64,000 nt of DNA from Candidatus Gastranaerophilales bacterium (GTDB taxonomy: Bacteria; Cyanobacteriota; Vampirovibrionia; Gastranaerophilales; Gastranaerophilaceae), in contig CALUUI010000004.1 of the NCBI GenBank assembly GCA_944323925.1, positions 1-64,000 on the forward strand. Direction: 5' to 3'. The translations under genes and the position numbers were made by a program. The notes beneath the pieces were generated by a model. The model was not told the DNA's origin. It did not search any database and worked only from the letters and a program-made list of their open reading frames with translations. Positions 37,842 to 45,396 of the stretch are shown here, piece by piece (the stretch's first letter is position 1; each line of letters begins with the position of its first letter).

Positions 37842-37879
37842 AAAAGGCGACTGATTAATATTAATCAGTCGCCTTTTTT
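37841..37879 (-). terminator. rho-independent terminator of rpsT
   Basis: Perfect 19-base inverted repeat AAAAAGGCGACTGATTAAT / ATTAATCAGTCGCCTTTTT with no loop bases in the formal repeat. It begins 12 bases after the rpsT stop, with a T run on the minus strand. The symmetric A and T tracts could also make it work on the plus strand. Confidence 0.93.
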
Positions 37880-37891
37880 ATCTTTTGCAAA

Positions 37892-38158
37892 TTACTTAGC
37901 AAGTTTGTTTATAGCAAGACTTAATCTTGATTTCTTGCGAGCAGCTGTATTTTTGTGAAGAATACCTTTAGAAACAGCTTTATCACATAATTTGTAAACT
38001 TGTGATATTGCAGAATTAAGAGCTGTCTTATCTTCACCTGATGCTAATTCTAATGCTTTCTTAATTGCAGTCTTGATAGAAGATTTGAAAGCTACGTTTC
38101 TTAATCTGTTTTTTTCTGCTGTTAAAATTCTTTTCTTTGCTGACTTAATATTTGCCAT
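37892..38158 (-). CDS. rpsT: 30S ribosomal protein S20
   Basis: 88 residues. A 16S rRNA-binding primary assembly protein of the small subunit. It shows the family form: MANIKSAKKRILTAEKNRLRN, helical throughout, ending GILHKNTAARKKSRLSLAIN. SD AAAGGA lies before the ATG. A single-gene unit with its own promoter, a 70-base leader with a hairpin and a strong terminator. Confidence 0.97.
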   Translation of the reverse strand: MANIKSAKKRILTAEKNRLRNVAFKSSIKTAIKKALELASGEDKTALNSAISQVYKLCDKAVSKGILHKNTAARKKSRLSLAINKLAK

Positions 38159-38188
38159 TGTTTTATCCTTTCTATTTATATTTGTAAC

Positions 38189-38211
38189 TTTACGGTTAAT
38201 GACTCCGTAAA
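38189..38211 (-). promoter_or_regulatory. hairpin in the rpsT leader
   Basis: TTTACGG / CCGTAAA arms separated by nine bases, located 30 bases before the start codon in the 5' leader. S20 is known to repress its own translation in E. coli, so a leader structure could serve this, but no S20-site resemblance is shown. Confidence 0.35.
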
Positions 38212-38236
38212 CTTACAGAGGATAGTGAGTAATTTT

Positions 38237-38264
38237 ATTATATATAAAAAAATATTATTTTCAA
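38237..38264 (-). promoter_or_regulatory. promoter of rpsT
   Basis: Minus strand: TTGAAA (38259-38264), 16-base spacer, consensus TATAAT (38237-38242). Transcription should start near 38230. Confidence 0.7.
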
Positions 38265-38271
38265 TCTTTTA

Positions 38272-39576
38272 TTAATAATCTGCAATAATTGCATTACCAA
38301 AGTTGCCTTTATAGATTAAGGTTTTGTATTTATCATTTTTGTAAACATAGATTTCATATGAGATATCCGGGTAAGCAACTTTTTTGTAGTGTTTTTGACC
38401 TTTATGGATTATGTTTATAATAGGTGATGTTTCATTTGGTCGTAAATATTTGTTTTTTTCAAATAGTGTTTCTGTGTAACTTGCAGTTAGATTCCCTTTT
38501 CTGTAGAAGTTTATATCTATCTTCATATTACTTAAATTGAAAGTAGAGATATTTTTTACTCTAAATCTTAGAGTAAAAATATCTTGTTTTTTTGAAGTTT
38601 GAACTTTTGATTGCAAAAAATCAAATTCAATAGTGTCAGAGTTTATTATATTATTTTGATAAAAGTTTTTAACAGATCCTGCTTTATAAATATATAATTT
38701 TTGAGAAGGATAATCACCTCTTATTCTACTTATTTCAGCGGCCCTCATAAGAGCTTCGTAATATAAGTAAAAACTTATAAGTTGTGGTTCTCGTTGTTTT
38801 ATATGTTCATAATAATTTACAGCTTCCATAGGTTTTATATATGAAAGAACAAGTGCAAGTTTGTATTTTACTGTTAAGTCGCTAGGAGCAGCTTTTTCTG
38901 CTCGTTTTAAATAACGATAGGCTTCGATAAAATTATTTTGTTTTACATAATTATCCGCTACTTTTACGTTTGAAGCTAATATACCATTTGTAATATATTC
39001 TCTTACTTTAACTTTTCTTATATTTAATTTATTAAAATAATATTCTGCTTTTTCGTAATATTTATTTGCAGAAAGAGGATTATTATTTTTGTAATAGTAG
39101 TCTGCAATTAAAAGGTTTGCATTACATTTGAATTTTATCAAATTTTGGGAATTTTTATCGACAACCAAGTTTTCAATTTCTTCTGCTTGTTTGGGTTTGT
39201 CAAATTGAAGGTATAACATCAATAATTTTAAGTAATGCTCATAAGTAGCATCAGGAGCTTGCTGAATTGCTCTTTTATAGTAGAATTCTGCTTTTTCAAA
39301 GTTTTCTATTGTCTGATATAATCCCCCGATATAGATATTAAATTTGTAGTCATCAGAATACAACTTCCCTAAAAATTCTTCTTGTGACAATATACTAGCC
39401 GTAAATTTTTTATAAAAATCACTTTTGGTTTCTTTGGTTAAGTACAATTGGTCTTCAATAGATAATCTTGCATTTATTAATGAAACAGTAACAACAAGTG
39501 TTGCAAGTGAGAATGCAACAAAGAATGTTGTAGCATATTTAATTTTAAGAAAATCTATTTTTTTGAATTTAATCAT
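38272..39576 (-). CDS. membrane-anchored TPR protein of unknown role
   Basis: 434 residues from ATG 39574-39576, which overlaps the mgtC stop by eight bases; an upstream TTG is less likely. One membrane span near residues 16-36 (ATTFFVAFSLATLVVTV). TPR-like helical repeats cover about 80-290, for example YIGGLYQTIENFEKAEFYYKRA and YRYLKRAEKAAPSDLTVKYK. The last 130 residues are beta-rich (FTLRFRVKNISTFNLSNMKI, RPNETSPIINI), like FxLYD or other extracytoplasmic beta-sandwich domains. It probably faces the periplasm as a scaffold. Cotranscribed with mgtC and possibly the oppBC pair. Confidence 0.8.
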   Translation of the reverse strand: MIKFKKIDFLKIKYATTFFVAFSLATLVVTVSLINARLSIEDQLYLTKETKSDFYKKFTASILSQEEFLGKLYSDDYKFNIYIGGLYQTIENFEKAEFYYKRAIQQAPDATYEHYLKLLMLYLQFDKPKQAEEIENLVVDKNSQNLIKFKCNANLLIADYYYKNNNPLSANKYYEKAEYYFNKLNIRKVKVREYITNGILASNVKVADNYVKQNNFIEAYRYLKRAEKAAPSDLTVKYKLALVLSYIKPMEAVNYYEHIKQREPQLISFYLYYEALMRAAEISRIRGDYPSQKLYIYKAGSVKNFYQNNIINSDTIEFDFLQSKVQTSKKQDIFTLRFRVKNISTFNLSNMKIDINFYRKGNLTASYTETLFEKNKYLRPNETSPIINIIHKGQKHYKKVAYPDISYEIYVYKNDKYKTLIYKGNFGNAIIADY

Positions 39577-40294
39577 TAACCTCCAGAATAGAAGCAGATT
39601 CAATATTACTAAATTGTTTTAAGTCATCATATAAAGAAGTTAATTTATCTTTCTTTTGAATTTCAATAGTTGCATTCAGTTTAATTTTATTTTCTTGAAG
39701 ACTGGTTCTTTTAATAGAGAAGTTTATTAAATCGAATTTTGTATCCAAAAAATCTTTAATAGGTTCTTCATCCTTTGCTTCACAGTAAATAGTAATGTTA
39801 TATTTTTTAATTCTTCTTGTTCCTGAAGGCAAGAATTGTTTTTCAAAAATTCTAATTAATGTAAGAACAGCAACAGCAAAAATGGTTGTAGCCATACCTA
39901 TAGTAAGCAGACCTGCCCCGCACGCCATACCGATAGCTGCGGCTATCCATAAAGTGGCAGCGGTTGTTAAACCGAAAATCATCGGTCCGTTTCTTAATAC
40001 GGCACCTGCACCGATGAAGCCGATACCTGAAACGACTTGAGCAGCAACTCGTCCGGTATCTCTAATACCGTTTGCATCCTCTGCTGTTACAACTGTTGGG
40101 AAACCGTAAATGGAAATTATTGTAAAAATACAAGCACCTAGACATACTAATATATGAGTTCTTAGTCCTGCATATTTATTTGTAAGTTCTCTTTCTAACC
40201 CCAGAACGAAACCGTAGCAGACAGCTGCAAAAATTCTTATGACTATATTGTAATCAAATATATTTTCAACTATTCCATTCCCTGGTAACATCAT
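39569..40294 (-). CDS. MgtC/SapB family membrane protein
   Basis: 241 residues. The N-terminal half has five hydrophobic spans with the family motifs VLGLERELTNKYAGLRTHILVCLGA, RVAAQVVSGIGFIGAGAVL (split by position) and GLTTAATLWIAAAIGMACGAG. The C-terminal 85 residues form an ACT-like soluble domain (KYNITIYCEAKDEEPIKDFLD). MgtC relatives influence magnesium homeostasis and bind the F1Fo ATP synthase in Salmonella. The role here is unknown. It starts ten bases after the oppC stop. Confidence 0.9.
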   Translation of the reverse strand: MMLPGNGIVENIFDYNIVIRIFAAVCYGFVLGLERELTNKYAGLRTHILVCLGACIFTIISIYGFPTVVTAEDANGIRDTGRVAAQVVSGIGFIGAGAVLRNGPMIFGLTTAATLWIAAAIGMACGAGLLTIGMATTIFAVAVLTLIRIFEKQFLPSGTRRIKKYNITIYCEAKDEEPIKDFLDTKFDLINFSIKRTSLQENKIKLNATIEIQKKDKLTSLYDDLKQFSNIESASILEVND

Positions 40295-40304
40295 AAATTT
40301 TCCC

Positions 40305-41372
40305 TTATTTAAAACTTTCTCTTTTTCTTCCCTTTGGATCTAATATATCTCTTATTGTATCACCTAAAACGTTAAATGATAAGACGGCAATAAAAATTAA
40401 TACTCCGGGAGTTAGAAGCCAGGGTCTGTAGAGGATATTTGTAAATTCTTGGGCTTCTTTAAGCATATTTCCCCAGCTGGCATCCGGTTGTTGAATACCA
40501 AGTCCCAAAAAACTTAAACCGGACTCAGACAAGATATAAGACGGTACAGCAAGAGTCATAGCAATTATTACATAGCTTGTTGTTTGAGGGAGAATATGTT
40601 TTACAATAATTCTTAGTGGGCTTGCTCCGATTGTTTTAGCTGCAAGTACAAAGTCTTCATTTTTAATAGAAAGCACCATGCCTCTTACTACTCGGGCAAA
40701 ACTTGCCCAGCCGATTAATGCAAGGATAACGACTATTAAACCAAATCTTGCTGTGCTGCTCATGCCGGCAGGAAGTATTGCGGCAAGGATTATTAAAAGA
40801 TAAAACGAGGGTATTGCCATTATACCTTCTGCTATACGCATCATTATCATATCTATTTTGCCGCCGAAGTATCCTGAAATCCCGCCATAAATCAAACCGA
40901 TTGGGAAAAGTATAAATAGGGCTAAAAAACCTACAGTCATTGATATTTGACCGCCAAAAAATAATCTTGAAAAGACATCCCGTCCGTTTATATCTGTTCC
41001 TAGCAGGTATAAATTCCCGCCTTTTTCAACTCCGAACAGGTGTAGTTTGCAAGGAATAATACCAAATATTTTATATTCCCAACCAAGGTTAAATGGTTTG
41101 ATATAGTACTTTTTACTTCTATCTTCTTTGAAAATGGTTTGCATTAATTCTGGTTCGTATTTTCGAATGTAATTATAGGTATATGGAAAAGACAGTTTTC
41201 CTTTTTCATTGATTATATAAATTTTTGAAGGGGGAACGTAAGCTAAATCTCTGTTAGAATAATTCTTCGAATATGGTGCAATAAAGTTTGCAAGAAAAAT
41301 CAGTCCGTATAAAGTTACAAGGACTAAAAGTGCAATTCTTGCGAATGTATCTTTCCAAATCTCTTTTATCAC
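40305..41372 (-). CDS. oligopeptide/dipeptide ABC transporter permease, OppC/DppC type
   Basis: 355 residues. One of two inner-membrane permeases of a peptide- or nickel-type importer. The N-terminal span is followed by an unusually long periplasmic insert (about 30-120, VPPSKIYIINEKGKLSFPY) before LLGTDINGRDVFSRLFFGGQISMTVG. The EAA-loop motif is AAKTIGASPLRIIVKHILPQ. It overlaps the partner permease by four bases (ATGA-type overlap). No binding protein or ATPase gene is adjacent. Confidence 0.92.
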   Translation of the reverse strand: MIKEIWKDTFARIALLVLVTLYGLIFLANFIAPYSKNYSNRDLAYVPPSKIYIINEKGKLSFPYTYNYIRKYEPELMQTIFKEDRSKKYYIKPFNLGWEYKIFGIIPCKLHLFGVEKGGNLYLLGTDINGRDVFSRLFFGGQISMTVGFLALFILFPIGLIYGGISGYFGGKIDMIMMRIAEGIMAIPSFYLLIILAAILPAGMSSTARFGLIVVILALIGWASFARVVRGMVLSIKNEDFVLAAKTIGASPLRIIVKHILPQTTSYVIIAMTLAVPSYILSESGLSFLGLGIQQPDASWGNMLKEAQEFTNILYRPWLLTPGVLIFIAVLSFNVLGDTIRDILDPKGRKRESFK

Positions 41373-42334
41373 GTTCTAATCCTCGGGTCAGTTATTATCA
41401 ATAATATATCAGCAATGAGATTACCTAAAACAAGCATAAATGCCCCAATCATTAAAGATGCCATTACAAGGTTTATATCTGATTTCATAACGGCTTCAAG
41501 GATTAGTCTGCCCAGTCCGGGGTATTGAAAAACATATTCTGTTAAAGCGGCACCGCTTAATAGCCCTGCAAATTCAAACCCTAAAAGTGTTATCATTGGG
41601 TTGATTGCATTCCTTAGTGCGTGCTTGAATATTATTCGTCTTTCAGAAAGACCTTTTGCTCGCGCGTATTTTATATAGTCGCTGTCAAGTACTTCAAGAG
41701 TGTTTGCTCTCATTTGTCTTTGTAAGCTTGATAGTGAAATCGTAAATAATACAAGTGCTGGTAAAAATACATGCTTTGATATATCAAATACTTTTTCGAT
41801 TAAGTTCATTTCGCTAAAGTTATACGAGGTTAAACCTCCGACAGGAAACCAACCTGTCTTTACGGCAAATATCAGTAATAGTATTGCAAAAAAGAATGAC
41901 GGAATTGCCATCCCCATACTTGTTAGCAGTGTTAATAACCTGTCGGCTATTGACTTCTGCTTTATTGCCCCAAGCAAACCCAGTGGAATACCTGCAAACC
42001 AAGTTGTTATTATAACAATGCTTGTTAATAAAAGTGTATTTGGTATTCTTTCAGCTAACTTTCTTGAAACTTTTTCCCCTGATGAAGTATAGCCCAAATC
42101 CCCTTTGATGAATGATTTTGCCCAGAGTAAGTATTGGATGTAGATTGGTTTGTCTAACCCAAGTCGCTTTTGTTCTTTTTCTAGTGTTTCCTGCGATATT
42201 GACGGGTTTAGTCTTAATTCACCTAATGGGTCAACAGGACTTAAGCGAATTATGAAAAAACTTATTATAGATACAAATATTAGTAATGGAATCGTTTGAA
42301 GTATTCTTTTTAATATGTATCCTACTAAGTTCAT
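41369..42334 (-). CDS. oligopeptide/dipeptide ABC transporter permease, OppB/DppB type
   Basis: 321 residues with six predicted spans. N-terminus YILKRILQTIPLLIFVSIISFFIIRLSPVDP is typical (residues 6-36). The EAA loop is YARAKGLSERRIIFKHALRNAINPMI, followed by LSGAALTEYVFQYPGLGRLILEA. SD GAGGAG precedes the ATG. It pairs with the downstream OppC-type permease. The solute-binding protein and the ATPases must lie elsewhere. Confidence 0.93.
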   Translation of the reverse strand: MNLVGYILKRILQTIPLLIFVSIISFFIIRLSPVDPLGELRLNPSISQETLEKEQKRLGLDKPIYIQYLLWAKSFIKGDLGYTSSGEKVSRKLAERIPNTLLLTSIVIITTWFAGIPLGLLGAIKQKSIADRLLTLLTSMGMAIPSFFFAILLLIFAVKTGWFPVGGLTSYNFSEMNLIEKVFDISKHVFLPALVLFTISLSSLQRQMRANTLEVLDSDYIKYARAKGLSERRIIFKHALRNAINPMITLLGFEFAGLLSGAALTEYVFQYPGLGRLILEAVMKSDINLVMASLMIGAFMLVLGNLIADILLIITDPRIRT

Positions 42335-42396
42335 ATTTCTCCTCGTTTGGTAAGTTAATTATATCATGTTTTCTTTTCTATTCCATTACCTGTAGA

Positions 42397-42425
42397 TTGA
42401 ATATTCTGCTTGTTAATTATATTAT
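42397..42425 (+). promoter_or_regulatory. promoter placed for a leaderless aldolase mRNA
   Basis: TTGAAT (42397-42402), 17-base spacer, TATTAT (42420-42425), then six bases and the ATG at 42432. No SD-like sequence precedes the ATG. Confidence 0.6.
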
Positions 42426-42431
42426 TTATTT

Positions 42432-43436
42432 ATGGAAGTAAAACTGCTCGATTGTACTCTTCGTGATGGGGGTTATGTTAATGCCTGGAAGTTCGGTTGT
42501 AAAAATATTTATACAATCGTCGAATCTCTGGTTCTGGCAAATATTGATTTTATCGAGCTTGGATTTTTTAAAAACTCTCAGGTTGCATCAATTAATTCTA
42601 CTTTGTTTGATAGTGTACACGATGGTAATAACCCGTTTTATTGTTTTATTAACGAGTTTAAAAAACAAAAATTCTCTCTTATGGTTAACGCAGGGGAACT
42701 TTCTTCAGAATTTTTATCAAAAGAAAAAATTCCTGAAAATGTCTATATAAGAATTTCTTTTAGGAAAGAATATAAATCTGAGGTGATAAAGTTGGCTGAT
42801 AAACTTATGCTCAATGGAATAAAAGTATTTTTATGTCCGATGTTTGTAAGTATCTATTCAAGAGATGATTTGAAAAGTTTAATTAATGATATTGATATTT
42901 TAAGCCCTTATGCGCTTTCTCTTACGGATACATCAGGCTCTATGTTACCCTCTCAGGTCAGTGAGTTAATACTATATGCGGATTCGCTATTAAATAATCA
43001 AACGGCTTTGGCTTTTCATTCTCATAATAATTTGAATGAATCTTATGATATAGCAAAATTATTACTGAAACTGGATTTATCTCGAATTTTAATATTGGAT
43101 GCTTGCTTAGCAGGCATGGGGAGAGGTGCAGGGAATCTTTCCACTCTTAAAATCGCAGAAGAATTTAAAGGGAAATATAATAGCGCTTTCATAGACAGGG
43201 CAGAAAAATTAATTATCAAGGAGTATTATTCGGCATCTCCTTGGGGGGTAAGCGAAGGACTTGCTTTAGCTGCAATAAATTCCTGTCACCCCGATTACGG
43301 TACTTTTTTAGATAATTCTGATATAAAACCTTCAAGTTATAATTATATTCTTAACTTAATTCCTGAAAAAAATAAGTATAAGTTTAATCGTCAAATTATA
43401 GAAGAATTAATTATACCGCTAAGTAAACATTGTTAG
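42432..43436 (+). CDS. HMGL-like / 4-hydroxy-2-oxovalerate aldolase-like protein
   Basis: 334 residues. A DRE-TIM metallolyase superfamily member. Motifs: LLDCTLRDGGYVNAWKFG (metal-binding Asp and catalytic Arg), IELGFF, the metal-ligand HSHNN, and GMGRGAGNLST. This subgroup, often annotated as 4-hydroxy-2-oxovalerate aldolase, commonly sits alone or in polysaccharide clusters rather than in aromatic degradation. No pathway partners are adjacent. The exact substrate is unknown. Expression appears leaderless. Confidence 0.85.
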   Translation: MEVKLLDCTLRDGGYVNAWKFGCKNIYTIVESLVLANIDFIELGFFKNSQVASINSTLFDSVHDGNNPFYCFINEFKKQKFSLMVNAGELSSEFLSKEKIPENVYIRISFRKEYKSEVIKLADKLMLNGIKVFLCPMFVSIYSRDDLKSLINDIDILSPYALSLTDTSGSMLPSQVSELILYADSLLNNQTALAFHSHNNLNESYDIAKLLLKLDLSRILILDACLAGMGRGAGNLSTLKIAEEFKGKYNSAFIDRAEKLIIKEYYSASPWGVSEGLALAAINSCHPDYGTFLDNSDIKPSSYNYILNLIPEKNKYKFNRQIIEELIIPLSKHC

Positions 43437-43572
43437 TGATATTTGTTTTAAAGTATTGAAGTTCCCTATGCTTTATTGTTCTTATATATGGAACATTTTT
43501 GTTAGCTCGTTTTACAGAACATAAACCAACATATTTTTCTTCATTTTGAAAAATTTTACGTAAAAAGTTCAT
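43411..43572 (-). CDS. small unknown protein, 53 residues
   Basis: Open frame of 53 codons in the gap before the DUF1858 gene, beginning MNFLRKIFQNEEKYVGLCSV and ending NNVYLAV. The ATG has a good SD (AGAGG, eight bases upstream) on the minus strand and a TTGACT-16-TAATAA promoter-like pair further up. The protein is basic with a single cysteine and no obvious membrane span. Its 3' end overlaps the convergent aldolase gene by 26 bases. Not recognised. The SD and the length in AT-rich DNA favour a real gene. Confidence 0.5.
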   Translation of the reverse strand: MNFLRKIFQNEEKYVGLCSVKRANKNVPYIRTIKHRELQYFKTNITNNVYLAV

Positions 43573-43591
43573 ACACAAATCCTCTTTAATA

Positions 43592-43600
43592 TGCTACAAT
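43592..43600 (+). promoter_or_regulatory. extended -10 promoter of the DUF1858-nfeD-SPFH operon
   Basis: TGC-TACAAT at 43592-43600 with no clear -35. The leader would be about 38 bases with the SD AAAGGAGG before the ATG at 43645. Confidence 0.5.
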
Positions 43601-43644
43601 AGTTTTATTAATGATTTTTGTAGTTTAGTCAAAGGAGGTATTAT

Positions 43645-43851
43645 ATGACAGAGAAAGTATCAAAAGACATGAATATTATGGATATAGTAAATCAATATCC
43701 TCAAAGTATTGAAATATTCCAAAAGTACGGTTTAGGTTGTATCGGATGCGCTGCAGCAAGATTTGAAAACTTAGATGCGGGTGCAAGAGTTCATGGCTTC
43801 AATGCTGATGATATGGTAAAAGAGATTAATGAACTAATTGGCGCTGAATAG
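43645..43851 (+). CDS. DUF1858 redox-disulfide domain protein
   Basis: 68 residues, the whole protein being one DUF1858 domain: ITMDIVNQYP-like start (NIMDIVNQYPQSIEIFQKYG), then the double cysteine in GLGCIGCAAARFENL and a helical end (ADDMVKEINELIG). The domain is associated with hybrid-cluster proteins and redox or metal chemistry, and CxxC is its presumed active or metal site. Strong SD AAAGGAGG. Eight bases separate it from the nfeD-like gene. Confidence 0.88.
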   Translation: MTEKVSKDMNIMDIVNQYPQSIEIFQKYGLGCIGCAAARFENLDAGARVHGFNADDMVKEINELIGAE

Positions 43852-43859
43852 GTGATAAC

Positions 43860-44282
43860 ATGCATTTATGGCTGTTTATATGTATTATAGGCGTAGCTCT
43901 GTGTATTTTAGAGATACTTACGCCTACAATGTTCTTTCTTAATCTTGCAATAGGAGCATTCTTAACAGCAATTATATCCGTTTGGTTTCATAATGTTACT
44001 GGTCTTATTGTTATATTTGTCGTTATATCGTCAATTGTTTTGGCATTTTTGAGACCGCTTTTGTTGAAGCGCGAACCAAAAGAAAATAAGACTGGAATAG
44101 AAGGCAAGTATATAGGAAAAATTGCGAAGGTTGAATCAGAAATAACAAAAAATTCAGGTGTTATATCCATATATGGTGAACGCTGGGAAGCACGAAATAT
44201 CTATGATGATATTATTCCTGAAGGTGCTGAGGCTCGTATTGTCAGAAACGAAAGTCTCATAATGTTTGTAGAAAAAGTTTAA
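43860..44282 (+). CDS. NfeD-like membrane protein
   Basis: 140 residues. Two or three hydrophobic spans in the first 70 residues (LFICIIGVALCILEI, FFLNLAIGAFLTAIISVWF, LIVIFVVISSIVLAFL). The C-terminal OB-fold domain has GIEGKYIGKIAKVESEI and GVISIYGERWEARN, the short NfeD1b form without a protease domain. NfeD proteins partner with slipins, and the SPFH gene follows 14 bases later, as expected. Confidence 0.9.
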   Translation: MHLWLFICIIGVALCILEILTPTMFFLNLAIGAFLTAIISVWFHNVTGLIVIFVVISSIVLAFLRPLLLKREPKENKTGIEGKYIGKIAKVESEITKNSGVISIYGERWEARNIYDDIIPEGAEARIVRNESLIMFVEKV

Positions 44283-44296
44283 AAGAAAGGAGAGAT

Positions 44297-45271
44297 ATGG
44301 GTTTAATTTTTGGATTAGCCCTTGTTGTTTTACTTTTGGTGTACCTTATCAAAGGTATATATATTGTTAAACAGGCAGAGGCCGTTATTGTCGAACGTTT
44401 GGGTAAATTTGACAGAATTTTATACCCTGGGCTTAATTATATTATTCCGTTTATTGAAAATACAAGAGGAATAACTTGGAAAATTACACATAAGGCATTG
44501 GATGGTTCTACTTACTCTTATATAAAAGAAATAGATAGAATTGATTTAAGAGAAACGGTATATGATTTTCCACGTCAAAATGTTATTACAAAAGATAATG
44601 TTACAATAAGTATTAATGCACTTATTTATTTTCAAATCGTTGAACCGAAATCTGCTGTTTATGAAATAACTAATCTTTCAGATGCAATAGAGAAACTGAC
44701 CCAAACGAGTTTAAGAAACCTTGTAGGGAAAATGGATTTAGATGAATCTTTGGTATCAAGAGATCATATTAATAAGGAATTAAGAACAATCTTAGATGAT
44801 GCAACAAACAAATGGGGCGTAAAAGTTAATCGTGTAGAATTACAAGATATCATACCTCCAAAAGATATTCAGTCATCTATGGAAAAACAAATGAAGGCAG
44901 AGAGAGACAGAAGGGCGACAATACTTGAAGCAGAAGGTATGAAGACAGCAGCAATATTGAAAGCAGAAGGTGAGAAAGAAGCTGCGATTAACACTGCAGA
45001 GGGTGAAAAACAGGCAGCTATTTTAAGAGCGGATGGTGTTGCTCAAGCAAGAATACTTGAAGCAGAAGGTGAAAAAGAAGCAATAAGAAAGATTATTGAA
45101 GCCCTCGCCGGAAACGGGCAGCCGGATAAATATTTGATTGCTATGAAATATTTAGATTCTCTTGAAGCTATATCTTCAGGTAAAGATAATAAAGTAGTTT
45201 ATATGCCTTATGAAGCAACAGGTATTTTAAGTTCTATTGACGGCATTAAACAAATGTTATCTAAAAACTAA
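44297..45271 (+). CDS. qmcA: SPFH/Band 7 protein (slipin, QmcA-like)
   Basis: 324 residues. A membrane-anchored scaffold of lipid microdomains. N-terminal span about 2-20, then the Band 7 domain starting GIYIVKQAEAVIVERLGKFDRILYPGLNYIIPF (positions 21-54) with ETVYDFPRQNVITKDNVTIS. The C-terminal half has repeated EAEGEKEAAI-type heptads typical of the coiled coil (about 200-260). There is an insertion near residues 55-75 (GITWKITHKALDGSTYSYIK) relative to short slipins. SD AAAGGAGAG. Operon with the nfeD-like gene. Confidence 0.92.
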   Translation: MGLIFGLALVVLLLVYLIKGIYIVKQAEAVIVERLGKFDRILYPGLNYIIPFIENTRGITWKITHKALDGSTYSYIKEIDRIDLRETVYDFPRQNVITKDNVTISINALIYFQIVEPKSAVYEITNLSDAIEKLTQTSLRNLVGKMDLDESLVSRDHINKELRTILDDATNKWGVKVNRVELQDIIPPKDIQSSMEKQMKAERDRRATILEAEGMKTAAILKAEGEKEAAINTAEGEKQAAILRADGVAQARILEAEGEKEAIRKIIEALAGNGQPDKYLIAMKYLDSLEAISSGKDNKVVYMPYEATGILSSIDGIKQMLSKN

Positions 45272-45291
45272 AATTGATTTCTTAAATTATC

Positions 45292-45324
45292 AAGTGGAGA
45301 GTTATTTTTAACTCTCCACTTTTT
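45292..45324 (+). terminator. rho-independent terminator of the SPFH gene
   Basis: AAGTGGAGAGTTA / TAACTCTCCACTT hairpin with a TTTT loop and a following T run, 20 bases after the stop. Confidence 0.92.
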
Positions 45325-45335
45325 AGTCTGTATAA

Positions 45336-45371
45336 AAAAACGGATTTGATAATTTTATCAAATCCGTTTTT
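45336..45371 (-). terminator. rho-independent terminator of fba
   Basis: AAAAACGGATTTGATAA / TTATCAAATCCGTTTTT hairpin with a two-base loop. On the minus strand it is followed by a T run and lies 25 bases after the fba stop. It sits back to back with the SPFH terminator. Confidence 0.92.
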
Positions 45372-45396
45372 AAAGATACTTATTAGTCTTGCTAAA

